From the NCBI GenBank assembly GCA_009602725.1, contig WELB01000101.1, forward strand, positions 183,070-201,235: a DNA stretch of 18,166 nucleotides, given 5' to 3'. Below the pieces are notes generated by a model. The model saw only the letters and a program-made list of their open reading frames with translations. It was not told where the DNA came from and searched no databases. The position numbers and the translations under genes are program-made. Position 1 is the stretch's first letter. Each line of letters begins with the position of its first letter. This document shows, piece by piece, positions 1 through 10,479 of the stretch. This DNA comes from Spirogloea muscicola (taxonomy: Eukaryota > Streptophyta > Zygnematophyceae > Spirogloeales > Spirogloeaceae).

Positions 1-3000
1 CAGCGGCGGCGGCCGCGGCGACAGCGGCGACGGCGGCGGCGGAGGAGGGGGGCGGCGGCCGGGCCTGCTCAAGCACCAGCTGCAGCTGAGGGAGCGTTCA
101 GATGGGAGACGGGAGATCGAGCCCGTCGCCGAGACGCTGAGCTTCGAGAAGGGGTTCTTCCTCTTTGTCCGCGCACTCCAGCTCCTGACGCAGGTACAGC
201 CATCCCTGTGAATCATGATAGTTGAAAGCTCTCATGGGATTGGGATCGATAAATGATCGAGTCTCAGGAGCAAGAGTGCATGCTAGAGCATGCAAGTAGC
301 ATGCAGGGCAACAGAACACCAGCGTAGTCAGAGATCATAACAGCGAGCTAGAGCAAGTCAGTCAAAGTTGTTAGAGAGAAGGAGCTCTTGATTGGGAACG
401 ATCAAGACTTTGGGCAACCAGCTTAGGTGGTAAGAGTGCCTCATTCACGCTTTGCCGCTTCGCTGCCGAATCGCCGCCACTACTGGGAGTGGCGGATCGC
501 CCTTGCTCCGTTACCTCCCCTCAGTCTCATCTGGCTTCCTGCTGCTGGCACGGGAGTGCTGAGAGGGCCCTGCTTGCCCAGCCTGCAGCTTCGCATAGTG
601 TAGATGCAATCTAGAGTCCCTCTGCATGCATTTGGCTAGCTTCCAGAGCCGGCCATAATAGCAGCAGCCGGGTCCTGTGCTGCTGTTTGGCGGCGCTTCA
701 ACTATGAGAGCCCACAACTGCAATTGCATCATGGATCCTGAGGTCTGCTGGCGTTCTGCAGAACAACAAAGGCGTGGTGCTCGTGGGGCTGGCGGGGCCC
801 TCGGGCGCCGGCAAGACGGTGTTCAGCGAGAAGGTGCACACATTCATGCCGGGCATCGCCACGATCTCCATGGACAACTACAATGACGCATCGCGGGTCA
901 TCGACAACAACTTCGATGGTATCTGCACCTCCCGCCAAATCGTTCGACGTCTGATACCTTGCTGTTCTCGTACCCCGCTTTGATTGCTGTTGCTACAGCA
1001 GAGCGCTCTGTTGTCACCCGTTTGTGGCTACTCCTCCGTTCCATTCAGACCCGCGCCTCACCGACTATGACACGCTGCTGGAGAACATCAACGACCTGCG
1101 GCAGGGCAAGCCCGTCAACGTCCCAATATACGACTTCAAGCAGAGCCGCCGTATTGGGCACAGGTACAGAGCCCCATCACACCAATGTGCAACTGTTGAG
1201 TCTTGCACACACTGTATGTAACATCTGTATCCACAGCTTACATGGATATTGCTACTTGTGCTGTCACTCATGCAGTGTTCTGGTCTACTGTTTCACCTTT
1301 GCAAACAGGTTTAAATAGTTAAAGTCCTGAGCCTTGGTATCAGATACTCGGGATAAGGATTTGTGGTTAGCAGTGTAGGCAGCCAAGGCCGTCTTCAAGA
1401 AGCTCTGATTGCTGCGACAGGCCTAAGCACGGGTAATATGGAACCACAAGTTCTGCCCTGATAACTCGGCTGCGTTTGCCGCAGGCTGGTGGAGGTGCCG
1501 TCGTCGCGCGTCGTCATCATCGAGGGCATCTACGCGCTGAGCGACCGCATCCGGCCGCTCCTAGACCTGCGCGTGTCCATCACGGGCGGCGTGCACTTTG
1601 ACCTCGTCAAGCGCGTGCTGCGCGACATCAACCGCTCCGGCCAGGCGCCCGAGGACATCATTCACCAGATCTCGGAGACGGTGCGCTCGCCACCCCAAAT
1701 CCTTACCCTTCTTCATGCCCTCAGCTACTCCTCCTTTCACCTCCATCTTACTGGGTGATGAATGCACTTGGCTTGCTCAATACCAAACTAAGGTCTGCCT
1801 CAGTGTCTGGGCTGCACTGTCGTCCTGACTGGAAGACTTGTGTATGCAATGCCCTGCTGGGGTGGCAGGTGTACCCCATGTACAAGGCCTTCATTGAGCC
1901 TGACCTTCAGACGGCGCACCTCAAGATCATCAACAAGTTCAACCCATTCTCGGGCTTTCAGAATGCCACGTACATCTTGAAGGTGCTCCAAGCTCTGCCG
2001 AAATTGCAGTGCACCCCACCTCGCAGTCCAATATTATTGCCTCAATCTTAGAGCACTATGTAGAGGTATTATAGTTGTGTGAAGTATAACAAACTGTGAA
2101 GCATAATGTACTAACTTAGGCCAGGCTTGAGTCACTAATAAACCTGAATGCTACTGCTTGAGGCCTGATTGACGACTGTATTGCATAGACATTGCTTCAC
2201 CACTCTGGTTTGGCACCAGCAGATTGATAGAAACCAGGAGGTCTGTGGCTGCACTGGATTCAGTTGTGCTCTCTTGTGTGCTTGTGCAGTCTCCACGGGA
2301 GGTGACTGAGGAGTGCATTCGCGCGGCCCTTTCGGGGAGCGTGAGCACGCATGCAGAGGAAACATATGACATCTACCTGCTACCTCCGGGCGAGGACCCC
2401 GAGACGTGCCAGTCGTATCTGCGCATGCGCAACCGCGAGGGCAAGTACAGCCTCATGTTTGAGGTCAGCTTAACATAATACATTTTTCGCATGTACAAGT
2501 CAATATTCTGCAAGCAGAGTGGAGCTGGACGGTAGTTGGGTGGCCACACCGCTGTGTACTTACAAATCTGTGTTTCTGTGTCTTAAGAGCAGGAGTGGGT
2601 CACGGACGGGCCTTTCATTATCAGCCCAAGAATTACATTTGAGGTGTCGGTGCGACTCCTCGGCGGCCTCATGGCGCTGGGTTATGAGATGTCCACCATT
2701 CTCAAGCGCACAAGCCAGGTGTACGTCGACGGCGACAGCCACGTGACCGTCAAGCTCGACAAGCTCGAGCAGCTGCAGCGTTCCTATGTCCAGGTCGCCG
2801 CCCCTCGCTTGCTGACCTTCCCTCTCCTTTGCTTTGGCCAGCCTTCCCTCCCTCCTTGCAATGATTACCCCCTGATTATGCCAAAGTGGGCGGTCCACGA
2901 GGTAAATGTTGCTCATTCTGTCTAATATAGGGCTTTAGATAAGGGCTTAGGTCTCTGGTTCTAATGTGACATTGTCAGTGATGGTAGGCAAGCTCGGCAG

Positions 3001-5141
3001 CATTGAAAGCCCCTTTGTCAGGCTTGTAAGCTCAGAAGGAGCTTGACATGCAGCATGTTGCTCACTGACTCTGCTGGGCACTGCTTCTCTGGCTCTGCGC
3101 AGGTGCAAGGCAAGGACCGGCAGCTCGTGATGGAGTTAGCCAAGAAGCTCGGCCTCGAGGGTGCTTTTATGCCACGCTCGTACATTGAGCAGATCCAGTT
3201 GGAGAAGCTCACCAAGGAGGTCCAGGTGCGCCTTTGCAAAACCACTGATCATTACCGATACAGATGTATCTTGTAAAAGAAGGAGGCCTTAAGTTAAAAG
3301 AAGGAGGCCTCAGTTATGGCCCTCTTGGTTTTGTGTTTTGTGTCTTCTCTGGTTGTGTGCTTGATCATCCAAAGACCTCAAGGGTACGTGTTGGTATCCT
3401 GCAGGCAACTGCCAAGACACTCCCCAGCGAGCTCAAAGAGCGCTTCAGCATTGGAGATGAAGTAGTCAGCCCTCGGCTCACGGCATCGTGGGTCAACCCT
3501 TTTGGTCGCTCTCACTCCTCGCGCCAGTGGACAGTGAAGGACGTCAGCACCAGGTCTGGCTCCAAATACCTAAGTAATGTCGTCCTCCAGCAAATGTCCT
3601 CCACCTGCACGCATCCAGGACCTGAGGTTCATGTCACAGTTGTGAAGTTCAGTGTAGGAATGTTTAGGCTCAAGTGTGTTGGTTGTGCTTGGGGCCCTGT
3701 GGCCTCGAGCTTGACATATGCAGATGTTCACCGACCTATATATTTCCTGGTCCCTGCCGCTTTTTCCCTCTCCCTGCTGCTTCCTTAGCTCGGATAGAAG
3801 CTTTTGATCATCAGACAGCTTACAAGGGGGCCAGACATACGCATAACATAGTAGCGTTGTTATTCCCTGGCTTGCTGCTAGAAGCCTTCTTGTAGAGGTC
3901 CGCAACGGCACTGGATAGGAGCAGACTTTGACAGGAGAGTGGAGTTGCAATCTCAGCCTTGAGTACGTCCGCACACTTGCGAGCAATTCTGATGTCACTT
4001 TGATGTATCAGTGCCCCAGTGCAGCAGCAGCACGATAGGCGGAAGGACATCAAGGTGAAGAGGGTTACAGCAGAGGCGCCTCCGGGCCCCACTCCGGAGT
4101 CGCCTTTGTCCTATAATGAACAGGTGAGGCAACATGCCACGTCAATGGTATGTTTTTTTCCGGAGTCCCATCTGATTCAACGTCCCGTCTTCTTTGGTGC
4201 AAGAAGTCTGCTACACACGTGAGTTCTATTAGACGCGTTTGCTTGCTATGTTGTCTACCACATGATAGATTGTGAGTGACAAGCTCTCACTGTCGAGATT
4301 GTATCTCTGCTGCAGCAGCGGGAAGCGAATGTGCGGATCAGTGAGCAGCTGGCAGGGGTGATGGAGCGGCTCGATGAGCTGCTCTCACGTGTGTCAGAGC
4401 TAGAGGTCAAGGTCACATCGCCACCACCCAAGGAGCCACCGCCGGCCATTACTGCGGGCCCTGGGCGCCCGCCCAATGGCCTCACGCCCAACGGCGGCCT
4501 GCTCTCGACGACGGCGCAGAATGGCAACGGCGGGGGCTTCTCGTTTGCGGTCGGGTCATGGGGCAGCCAGGGCGGCCACGGCGGCGGCGGTGGAAGCCTA
4601 CCCACGAGCATCAGCGTGCCAGGCGGCGTTGGCGAGCTGCACCTCGCAGACGAGGTCCGCACTCTGGCGCGTGGACAGCGCCACATCACCGCCCAGATCG
4701 ACGTCCTCACTGCGTATGTCGAGCTCAAACCCAACCTTTTGGGCACCTCAGACCTCACTTTATGCAACTGAATCATACAGTACAGCTGTATGTGCTTAAT
4801 CACCAGATAGAACAGCGATCGAGCAGTGAGCTGAGTGCCGCCAATCGCTCTAAATGAGAGGCTATTTTGCAGCATGTCATGACAATAATGTAGGTGTGGG
4901 TGGTGAGAATGCTCTGGATGCTTTGGTTGTGCTGGTGAACGGCCTCGATTTTTGCCTTCACAGGATCTTGCGTGACAGCCAGCAGCAGAAGACGGCTGAG
5001 CTGCGGGGCCGGGGCCCATGGGAGGCGCTGTTTGGGTCGATGCGAACTGGGCATGCAGGGCTGGCAACCGCTGGTGCCCTTTTGCTCGCCGGCTTGGCCA
5101 CTACCGTGGCGGTTGCCGTCATCAGAGTTCGGCGAACGTGA
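1..5141 (+). CDS. TTM: TTM1/TTM2-type protein (uridine kinase-like P-loop domain + CYTH domain, tail-anchored), 5' partial
   Basis: Twelve exons with GT-AG introns chain in phase: 2-193, 762-918, 1049-1163, 1485-1680, 1869-1982, 2290-2463, 2593-2793, 3103-3225, 3405-3553, 4039-4123, 4316-4713, 4964-5141 (stop TGA 5139-5141). They give 693 residues; the start codon lies upstream of the window, and the first 20 residues here are Gly/Ser/Arg-rich. Seen: Walker A GPSGAGKT (76-83), the SMDNYND motif, DPRLTDYDTL, VVIIEGIYALS (Walker B-like), then the CYTH region (about 278-415) with SYLRMRNREGKYSLMFEEWV and YIEQIQLEKL, a coiled coil (about 503-537), a Gly/Pro-rich linker, and a hydrophobic helix (about 666-688) followed by RVRRT. 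The match to Arabidopsis TTM1/TTM2, recalled from memory, is close throughout. Known of the family: those proteins hydrolyse pyrophosphate, act in immunity and senescence, and are anchored in the mitochondrial outer membrane by a C-terminal tail. Inferred: the same topology here, with the enzymatic domains facing the cytosol. The canonical CYTH ExExK signature is replaced by EETYDIY, as in plant TTM1/2. The exon 9/10 junction is the least certain. Confidence 0.93.
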
Positions 5142-6602
5142 TGAGCGCAGCAGTTTCACTTGATTAGACGGCTTGGCTTTCACCGTTGTACTTTTCAACT
5201 ATGCAGTAGCCTGCACAGCAGGAGGCTGTGCAGCGGGCCACTGCAAGTCTTTAGCAATATCTGTTATTCTTGCAGGCCCTTAGGTGGCCATGCAATTCTA
5301 GAAGTGGTGTCCAAGTACTGGATTTGGTATCCTGATTGCTGAGTCTCCAATGTGAGGGTGGACGCTTGCAGCGTGCTTTGTGTGAGCTTTATGACGCTCG
5401 TACAAATTTCAAGCCATGGTAGTTCGCATGGTTCATTGTTGATAAAAGACCGAGTAACGTTCTGGATGAGCCGTATTTTGGTCTCTCATAACAATTTGAC
5501 ATTTGAATTCGTGCAGCATCAAGCAATGCACGTGAAAGATAAGATGCTTACATGGGACAAGCCCTTGTCAATATGTGCCTGCTACAGAATCTCAGACTCT
5601 TCCATGATGTATACTCGTTTTAGCTGAGCAGATCGCGGCCTACTTGATTGCCATCTCCATAATGTGGTGTTCATGCCATGTCAAGCATGCCAGGTCAGTC
5701 CAACTCTGTTACCTGTAAAGGGCTTGTGTTGCCTTCCTCATCTAAAAACTTCTTGCTGTGCTCCTCGAGGATGCTCTTAGACTGTGTACAAGATCTCAGA
5801 CACGAAATCTGGCTAGCTATCCTTCCATTGTTAAGCTGATGTGAAGCGGTCAGTAAGTCAACAATACAGAGAGTACACTGGAAGTGCAGTGGTACGCTCA
5901 CAGCTCCTAACAAGCCACATTATGCATCACAGATGCTGCGTTCGTGTTGCCCGGCTGACAAGGTGCAGGCGCTGCTGTCCACTAGCTACGCTCTTGAATA
6001 ACTTGTTACAATGCCAGGATAGCTTGACAGCCACGCTCTTGAATAACTTGTTACAATGCTAGGGTAGCTTGACAATCGCCTGTATCAGTACAGGAGTGGC
6101 ACTGTAGTTAAACATCATGCCAAGTCCCCGCCCCATGTTTGTCGGACAGGGCTCCAGAGGTGCAATTTTAGCAGTCCTGGCATACTTTGTGAAATTGCTT
6201 GCACGCTGTTCTGGCTTGGAGATCCAGACGCACAGCTGTCGGAATGGGGGGTCCCTGACTGGCCGGCCTAAGAGGTGATTGACAGGTTTAGGTGGGCGCG
6301 AAGCCCTCAGGTGGCAATGGCTGTGGTGGCCATCCCCAAGCACTTGTGCGACTCCAAGCAGTAATCTGTTACTTCGGTACCATCCTGAAAGTCTCAAACA
6401 TTACTTTCTGAGCAAATTCTCAGGACGAACAGGCAGGATAACATGGACAAGGCAAACGTCAATGTAACTCCAGGACGGTCACTGGATGGTATGTGTGTAC
6501 TCGATAAGGAAGCAACCCCAACTGTCCCTTTTGTCCCGATGTATACAGTCCCGTGAGGTTGTATTTGTGGGAGAGTCTACTAACGGGAACACTTGGACGT
6601 GA
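5142..6602. other. Intergenic region between the TTM gene and the next exon-like block
   Basis: No frame here shows the G/C-ending codon bias of the neighbouring exons, and no protein is recognisable in any frame. The TTM 3' untranslated region must lie at its left end. The first TGTAA motif downstream of the stop is at 5714-5718, too far to call a poly(A) signal with confidence. A 45-bp tandem duplication lies at 5988-6076. A short frame at 6443-6488 opens with ATG and runs into a good GTATGT donor, but it does not join in phase to the block at 6609. It may be a 5' untranslated or first exon of the downstream gene. Confidence 0.6.
5988..6076. repeat. Tandem duplication, 45-bp unit, two copies
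   Basis: The unit beginning ACGCTCTTGAATAACTTG at 5988 recurs at 6033. The copies differ at a few positions (for example ATGCCAGGATAGC against ATGCTAGGGTAGC). It lies in non-coding DNA between the two genes and looks like a local slippage or unequal-exchange duplication. No function is visible. Confidence 0.9.
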
Positions 6603-6608
6603 CGGCAG

Positions 6609-6720
6609 GGCCAGGGTTTCCCGCGGCCGGAAACCCTGAACCCTAAAGCCCTGCAGGCGTCTCTTGCGTCCCAGCTCCTGGACCCCCGCGCCTTCCGCGG
6701 CGGCATCCGCGGCGGCATCT

Positions 6721-6761
<41 letters not shown>

Positions 6762-6916
6762 CAGATGGAGGACGCCAAGGTGGCCTGCCTGCCGCTCACG
6801 CGGCCGCCGCAGCAGAGCCTCGTCATCGGCTCCCTCCCCGTCCCCGTCGACCCCGCGCTGCTCTCGCAGCAGTCGCCCGCCTGCGGCGCCTCCGCCGCTA
6901 CCGTCCTGCTGGACAG
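6609..6916 (+). CDS. Probable coding exon of unknown identity with a polyglycine run
   Basis: One frame is open from 6603 to 6916 and has nearly all third positions G or C, like the confirmed exons nearby. It is preceded by a possible acceptor (GACGGCAG ending at 6608) and ends at a canonical donor (GGACAG followed by GTGCCT at 6917). It encodes a Pro/Leu-rich stretch (GFPRPETLNPKALQASLA), then about 14 glycines from a (GGC)n run, then QMEDAKVACLPLTRPPQQS and onward. An in-frame ATG at 6765 could be a start with the GGC run as 5' leader. I recognise no family. It sits where the missing N-terminal exon of RPN3 should be but does not resemble the helical RPN3 N-terminus. Joined to the next exon it would be out of frame unless the undetermined base at 7108 hides an indel. 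It could belong to a separate gene or to a misassembled join. Confidence 0.4.
6720..6760. repeat. (GGC)n trinucleotide microsatellite
   Basis: An uninterrupted GGC/GCG run of about 41 bases inside the exon-like block. In the most coding-like frame it encodes polyglycine; in the other plus frames it would be polyalanine or polyarginine. Such runs vary in length by slippage and are error-prone in sequencing and assembly. Confidence 0.95.
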
Positions 6917-7107
6917 GTGCCTGTTCAACTCGTCCTGCTTGCGCCGCTCTCTCCTTTGAGCATGCGCTACACGATCCTGTTCAGACCGCGATTTGTGACC
7001 CGATCTCGAGCCGTTTACATTCACATGTGACTACCGTCTAAAATTTTTCTCCCTGCTGTCCGATATGCCAAAATCACTCAGCAAGGGCCACCCGACTTTT
7101 CCCGCCA

Positions 7108-7108
7108 N
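7108..7108. other. Undetermined base (N)
   Basis: The only ambiguous base in the window, ten bases upstream of the first ATG in frame with RPN3. It lies just where upstream sequence would have to join the RPN3 reading frame, so a small uncalled indel or collapsed gap here could explain why the N-terminal part of RPN3 does not connect. Confidence 0.99.
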
Positions 7109-7117
7109 GGCTCCGCC

Positions 7118-10112
7118 ATGGAGGACGACGGCGACGCCGTGGCGCCCAGGAACGGCGGCGGATCCCGCGGCGACAAGGCCGCAGCGGCGGCGCCGGCACA
7201 GCTGGCGGCCTTCCGGGCGCCGCCGTCCCACCCGCTGCCGGAGTCGGAGGCGCTGGCGTACCTCCTCACCATTATCTTCCTCCTCGACCACAAGCACCTG
7301 GACGAGGTCTCGCTTTCCGGATCGGATGGTCTGAGGTCCGAGTTGGATGTCGTAGTGTGATGTACACTCCCCGCTTTCTCATCGGATGGTCTGAGGTTCG
7401 AGTCGGATGTTGTATGGTTCTGGGCACACTGCAGACTGTATGCTGTAACATGCAAAGTAACCATTAGGACTATGATCTGCCGTGTGCTGTGTTACGCTGC
7501 TGAGACATTGCATATGCTGTATGCATTAGTAGGCAAGATCTACGTGAGGTGTTTAGTGCGTGGCCAAAAAGAAACTGGTAGTTATTTGGATAATCAGGCA
7601 AAAGTACCAAAAACTCACAAACAGCACGAATTACTTGGAGTTGGATATTTAAAGAGAGGATCGACTACTGTAGGTTATGAAGGTTGTTGAAAGCAGGCCA
7701 GACCACCTAATTAGAGGGTGTGTTATGATACCACTATTATAGACATGATTGACCAGGAGATGTGGTGGGTGTGTCGCAGGCGCGGGAGTGCACCGTGGCC
7801 GCCGTGCAGAAGATGCAGGCCTGGAACCGCCGGTCCATGGACCTGCTCGCCGCCCGCATCTACTTCTACTACTCCCTCAGCTTCGAGCGCTCGGGCCGCC
7901 TGGCTGAGATCCGCAGGTCGGGCTTAGATGTCAGCTGGCCCGCGTCGCTGGTCCTGACCTGCACTTCCAGCACCAATAATCATCTGTATCTGCTTCAGCT
8001 TGCTGTAACTAGGCTCTGGTAGGCCCCATGTCATGACTGACTAGTTGAATCTCTGTGGAAACCCAAAACATTGGGCAATTGTCTCGTGCAAGCACCTAAT
8101 CTTGGCCCTTTTCAACTCGAGCCGAGACTTGCTTGACACCTTACTCGAGATACCACCTGTTTGTGCAGCAAGCTGCTGGCGCTGCACCGCACAGCAACGC
8201 TGCGCCACGACGAGCCGAGCCAGGTATGCATTGTATCGTAGTCTGGGTCCTAGGCCTTCTCGTCATGCCTGATCACCCTACAGAGACTTGTGTGATCAGT
8301 TTCAGCTGAAGTATGAAAGAAGAAGGCGTAAGATGTTAAAGACACGGTAATCACCTTATCTGATTTGTAGCCTTTGATGCTATGCATCGGCTTAGTAATT
8401 GCATCACGTAGCTGTCAAACTGGGTTGGATCAAGTGCATGCCTTGCCGCTTGCTGCGCAGGAGATGCTGCTGAATCTGCTGCTGCGCAACTACCTGCACT
8501 ACAACCTATATGACCAGGCTGAGAAGCTGCGCTCCAAGGTGCAGCGCCCTGAGTCACACTCCAACCAGCAGGTGAGCAGTCCGCTGCCTGCAGATGCAAG
8601 CCACAGCTCATGCACTCCCCCCTTGGTTTGATGTGCAGGAACGTCTCTCATTTTGCCCATTGACAGACTTTGACCAGGGCTCAAAGCTCAATTTCAAATA
8701 TGTTATCACTATATATATGATTTGATGATGTCATTGCCTATTATTGAGCAACAATTATTCCTAATGAGAAGAATCTGCAGGCTCAGTCAAAGTAAGTGTA
8801 CTCTGGTGGCTGGCAGAACTGCCGGTACTTGCTGTACCTCGGCCAGATCCGCACAACGCAGCTCGAGTACACGGACGCCAAGGAAAGCCTGCTGCAGGCA
8901 GGGCGCAAGGCGCCAGCTGCTGCCCGCGGCTTCCGCATCGTCTGCAACAAGTGGGCCGTCATCGTCCAGCTGCTCCTGGGCGAGATCCCAGAGCGCGTCA
9001 CGTTTTTTGCGCCCGGCATGCGCACTGCCCTCCGCCCTTACTTTCAGCTGACAAATGTGAGATAAAGACTGCACTTACCTTTCCAGACATACATCATATG
9101 TACCGCATGTTGTAGCAACATGCGAATCCTCCTTTGCTGGACACTCGCTCTTACTATTTGCTTCCTTAAGCATCTTGAGGTCTTTCTTTATGTCCAGCTC
9201 TTTGTCAAGTGATTGCTGCATGTACAGGAATAAGCCGCGCTATCATGGTTGTGCTGCAACGGGTTGTGGTGCCATGCATAACTGATTCCCCCTTGCCTGG
9301 GCATGTTCTCAGGCGGTGCGCATTGGTGACCTAGAGGCCTTCCGCATGGTGGCTGAGCGCCACGACTTGACGTTCCGGGCAGACAAGTGTCGCAACCTCA
9401 TCGTGCGCCTGCGCCACAACGTCATCCGCACGGGCCTCCGCCGCATCAACGCCTCTTACTCACGCATCTCGCTGTCCGATGTCACTTCGAAGCTGCGGTT
9501 GACGGGGAGCTCGCCGGTGGCCGACACGGAGAGCATCGTGACGAAAGCCATCCGTGATGGCGGCATTGACGCCGTGGTAGAGCGCCACACGACGGGCCAG
9601 GAGGGGCTCATGCGCTCCATGGCTACGGGCGATGTCTACTCCACCGCAGAGCCGCTCGCAGCGTTCCACTCCCGCATTGCCTTCTGCTTGGGCATCCACA
9701 ACGATGCTGTCAAGGTGATGCAAGTAATACAATGAGATATGCATGCATCACAATGATGACAGTCTGAAGCCCAAGCCGGAAGTGACAAAGGCCGCTTTCA
9801 CATGGTCACAAAAGTGAGAATAGGGCATGCTGAACACTTTTGTGATCTCCTTCTCCAGAAGTTGCTGTGTCTTATAGTTGTGCTCATTTAGCTCCTTTTC
9901 ACATGAGTGCGCCATTCATGTGAATTGTCCTCATCAGATGCTCATTGGCGAACTTTTGTATTTTCTTCTCGCTTCAATACTCACAGGCCATGCGCTTTCC
10001 ACCCGGTGCCCACAAGAAGGACGTTGAGACGGCGGAGAAGCGGCGGGAGCGGCAGCAGCAGGAGCAGGAGCTGGCCAAGCACATGGCAGAGGAGGACGAA
10101 GACGACTTCTGA
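7118..10112 (+). CDS. RPN3: 26S proteasome non-ATPase regulatory subunit RPN3 (PSMD3), N-terminus unresolved
   Basis: Seven exons with GT-AG introns chain in phase: 7118-7306 (open back to an AG at 7080-7081), 7780-7916, 8169-8223, 8461-8571, 8817-9056, 9313-9714, 9987-10112 (stop TGA 10110-10112). They give 419 residues from the ATG. Recognised segments, in order: [76 protein letters not shown], the PCI region with [36 protein letters not shown] and [16 protein letters not shown], then VKAMRFPPG, a charged helix and an acidic AEEDEDDF tail. All match plant and human RPN3 as I recall them. Known of the family: a scaffold subunit of the proteasome lid, using TPR/PCI folds to pair with RPN7 and the small subunit SEM1/RPN15, in cytosol and nucleus. 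The plant protein is about 488 residues; from the ALAYLL segment to the end the length matches, but roughly 65 or more N-terminal residues are missing. The methionine at 7118 may therefore be internal. A five-residue insertion lies near [11 protein letters not shown]. Confidence 0.93.
7311..7412. repeat. 60-bp tandem duplication at the start of an RPN3 intron
   Basis: The block starting CGCTTTCCGGATCGGATGG, four bases inside the intron after the donor at 7307, is repeated 60 bases downstream (ATCGGATGGTCTGAGG at 7321 and again at 7381) with few differences. The 473-base intron otherwise shows no feature. Confidence 0.85.
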
Positions 10113-10413
10113 TGGCCTGGGGGTTTCTAGTGTGATGCACAGTTGTTGGCGTGCAAACGCTTCAGTAGCAGATACAATGGTTATTGATGGACGTTCTGAC
10201 AGCTGGCACATGCACATGCACACTGCACACTGCACGCCCTTTTGTGTGGCTCTTGGTCCAAGAGTCTCCTTCTAGGTGTTCTGATGGTATGTTCTTCTTA
10301 CGACTGAGGTTGCATAAGGTTGAGTGCTTCATCTCATGAGCTTCTCTTTTGCAGAGTTCACGTTCTGCAGGGTGCAGGGTCAGATGTGGCGAGTGACTTG
10401 TCCTTCAGACGAC

Positions 10414-10428
10414 TGTAAATGTGTGTAA
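10414..10428 (+). promoter_or_regulatory. Probable RPN3 polyadenylation signals (two TGTAA motifs)
   Basis: TGTAA occurs at 10414-10418 and 10424-10428, about 300 bases after the RPN3 stop. TGTAA is the usual poly(A) signal of chlorophyte nuclear genes. An imperfect inverted repeat overlaps and follows it: AAGATAGCAAGTG around 10427-10440 against its complement near 10460-10475. No AATAAA is seen there. Confidence 0.5.
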
Positions 10429-10479
10429 GATAGCAAGTGTCACTGAATGCTGCCATGTCAAGCTACTATCTTCGACACT

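Noticed and set aside
410-460. tRNA-like 5' half (CAGCTTAGGTGGTAAGAG resembles an A box and D arm) in TTM intron 1
   Set aside because: No B box, T arm or matching 3' acceptor strand follows within tRNA distance.
3264-3788. A 174-residue plus-strand frame running through TTM exon 9
   Set aside because: Only 3405-3553 is exon; the rest is intron read through in the same frame, bounded by good AG and GT sites.
4255-5067. A 270-residue open frame on the minus strand
   Set aside because: It is antisense to TTM exons 11 and 12 and their intron; the plus strand matches the TTM coiled coil and tail anchor with correct splice sites, so this is a shadow of GC-rich coding DNA.
6059-6397. A 112-residue minus-strand frame between the two genes
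   Set aside because: No recognisable motif, no G/C-ending codon bias like the real exons, and it overlaps the 45-bp tandem duplication.
6443-6488. Short first-exon candidate (ATG to a GTATGT donor)
   Set aside because: It cannot be joined in phase to the coding frame at 6609-6916 using the available acceptors; kept only as a note on the intergenic region.
7385-7405. tRNA B-box-like GGTTCGAGTC
   Set aside because: It is the second unit of the 60-bp intron duplication; no acceptor stem, anticodon arm or A box accompanies it.
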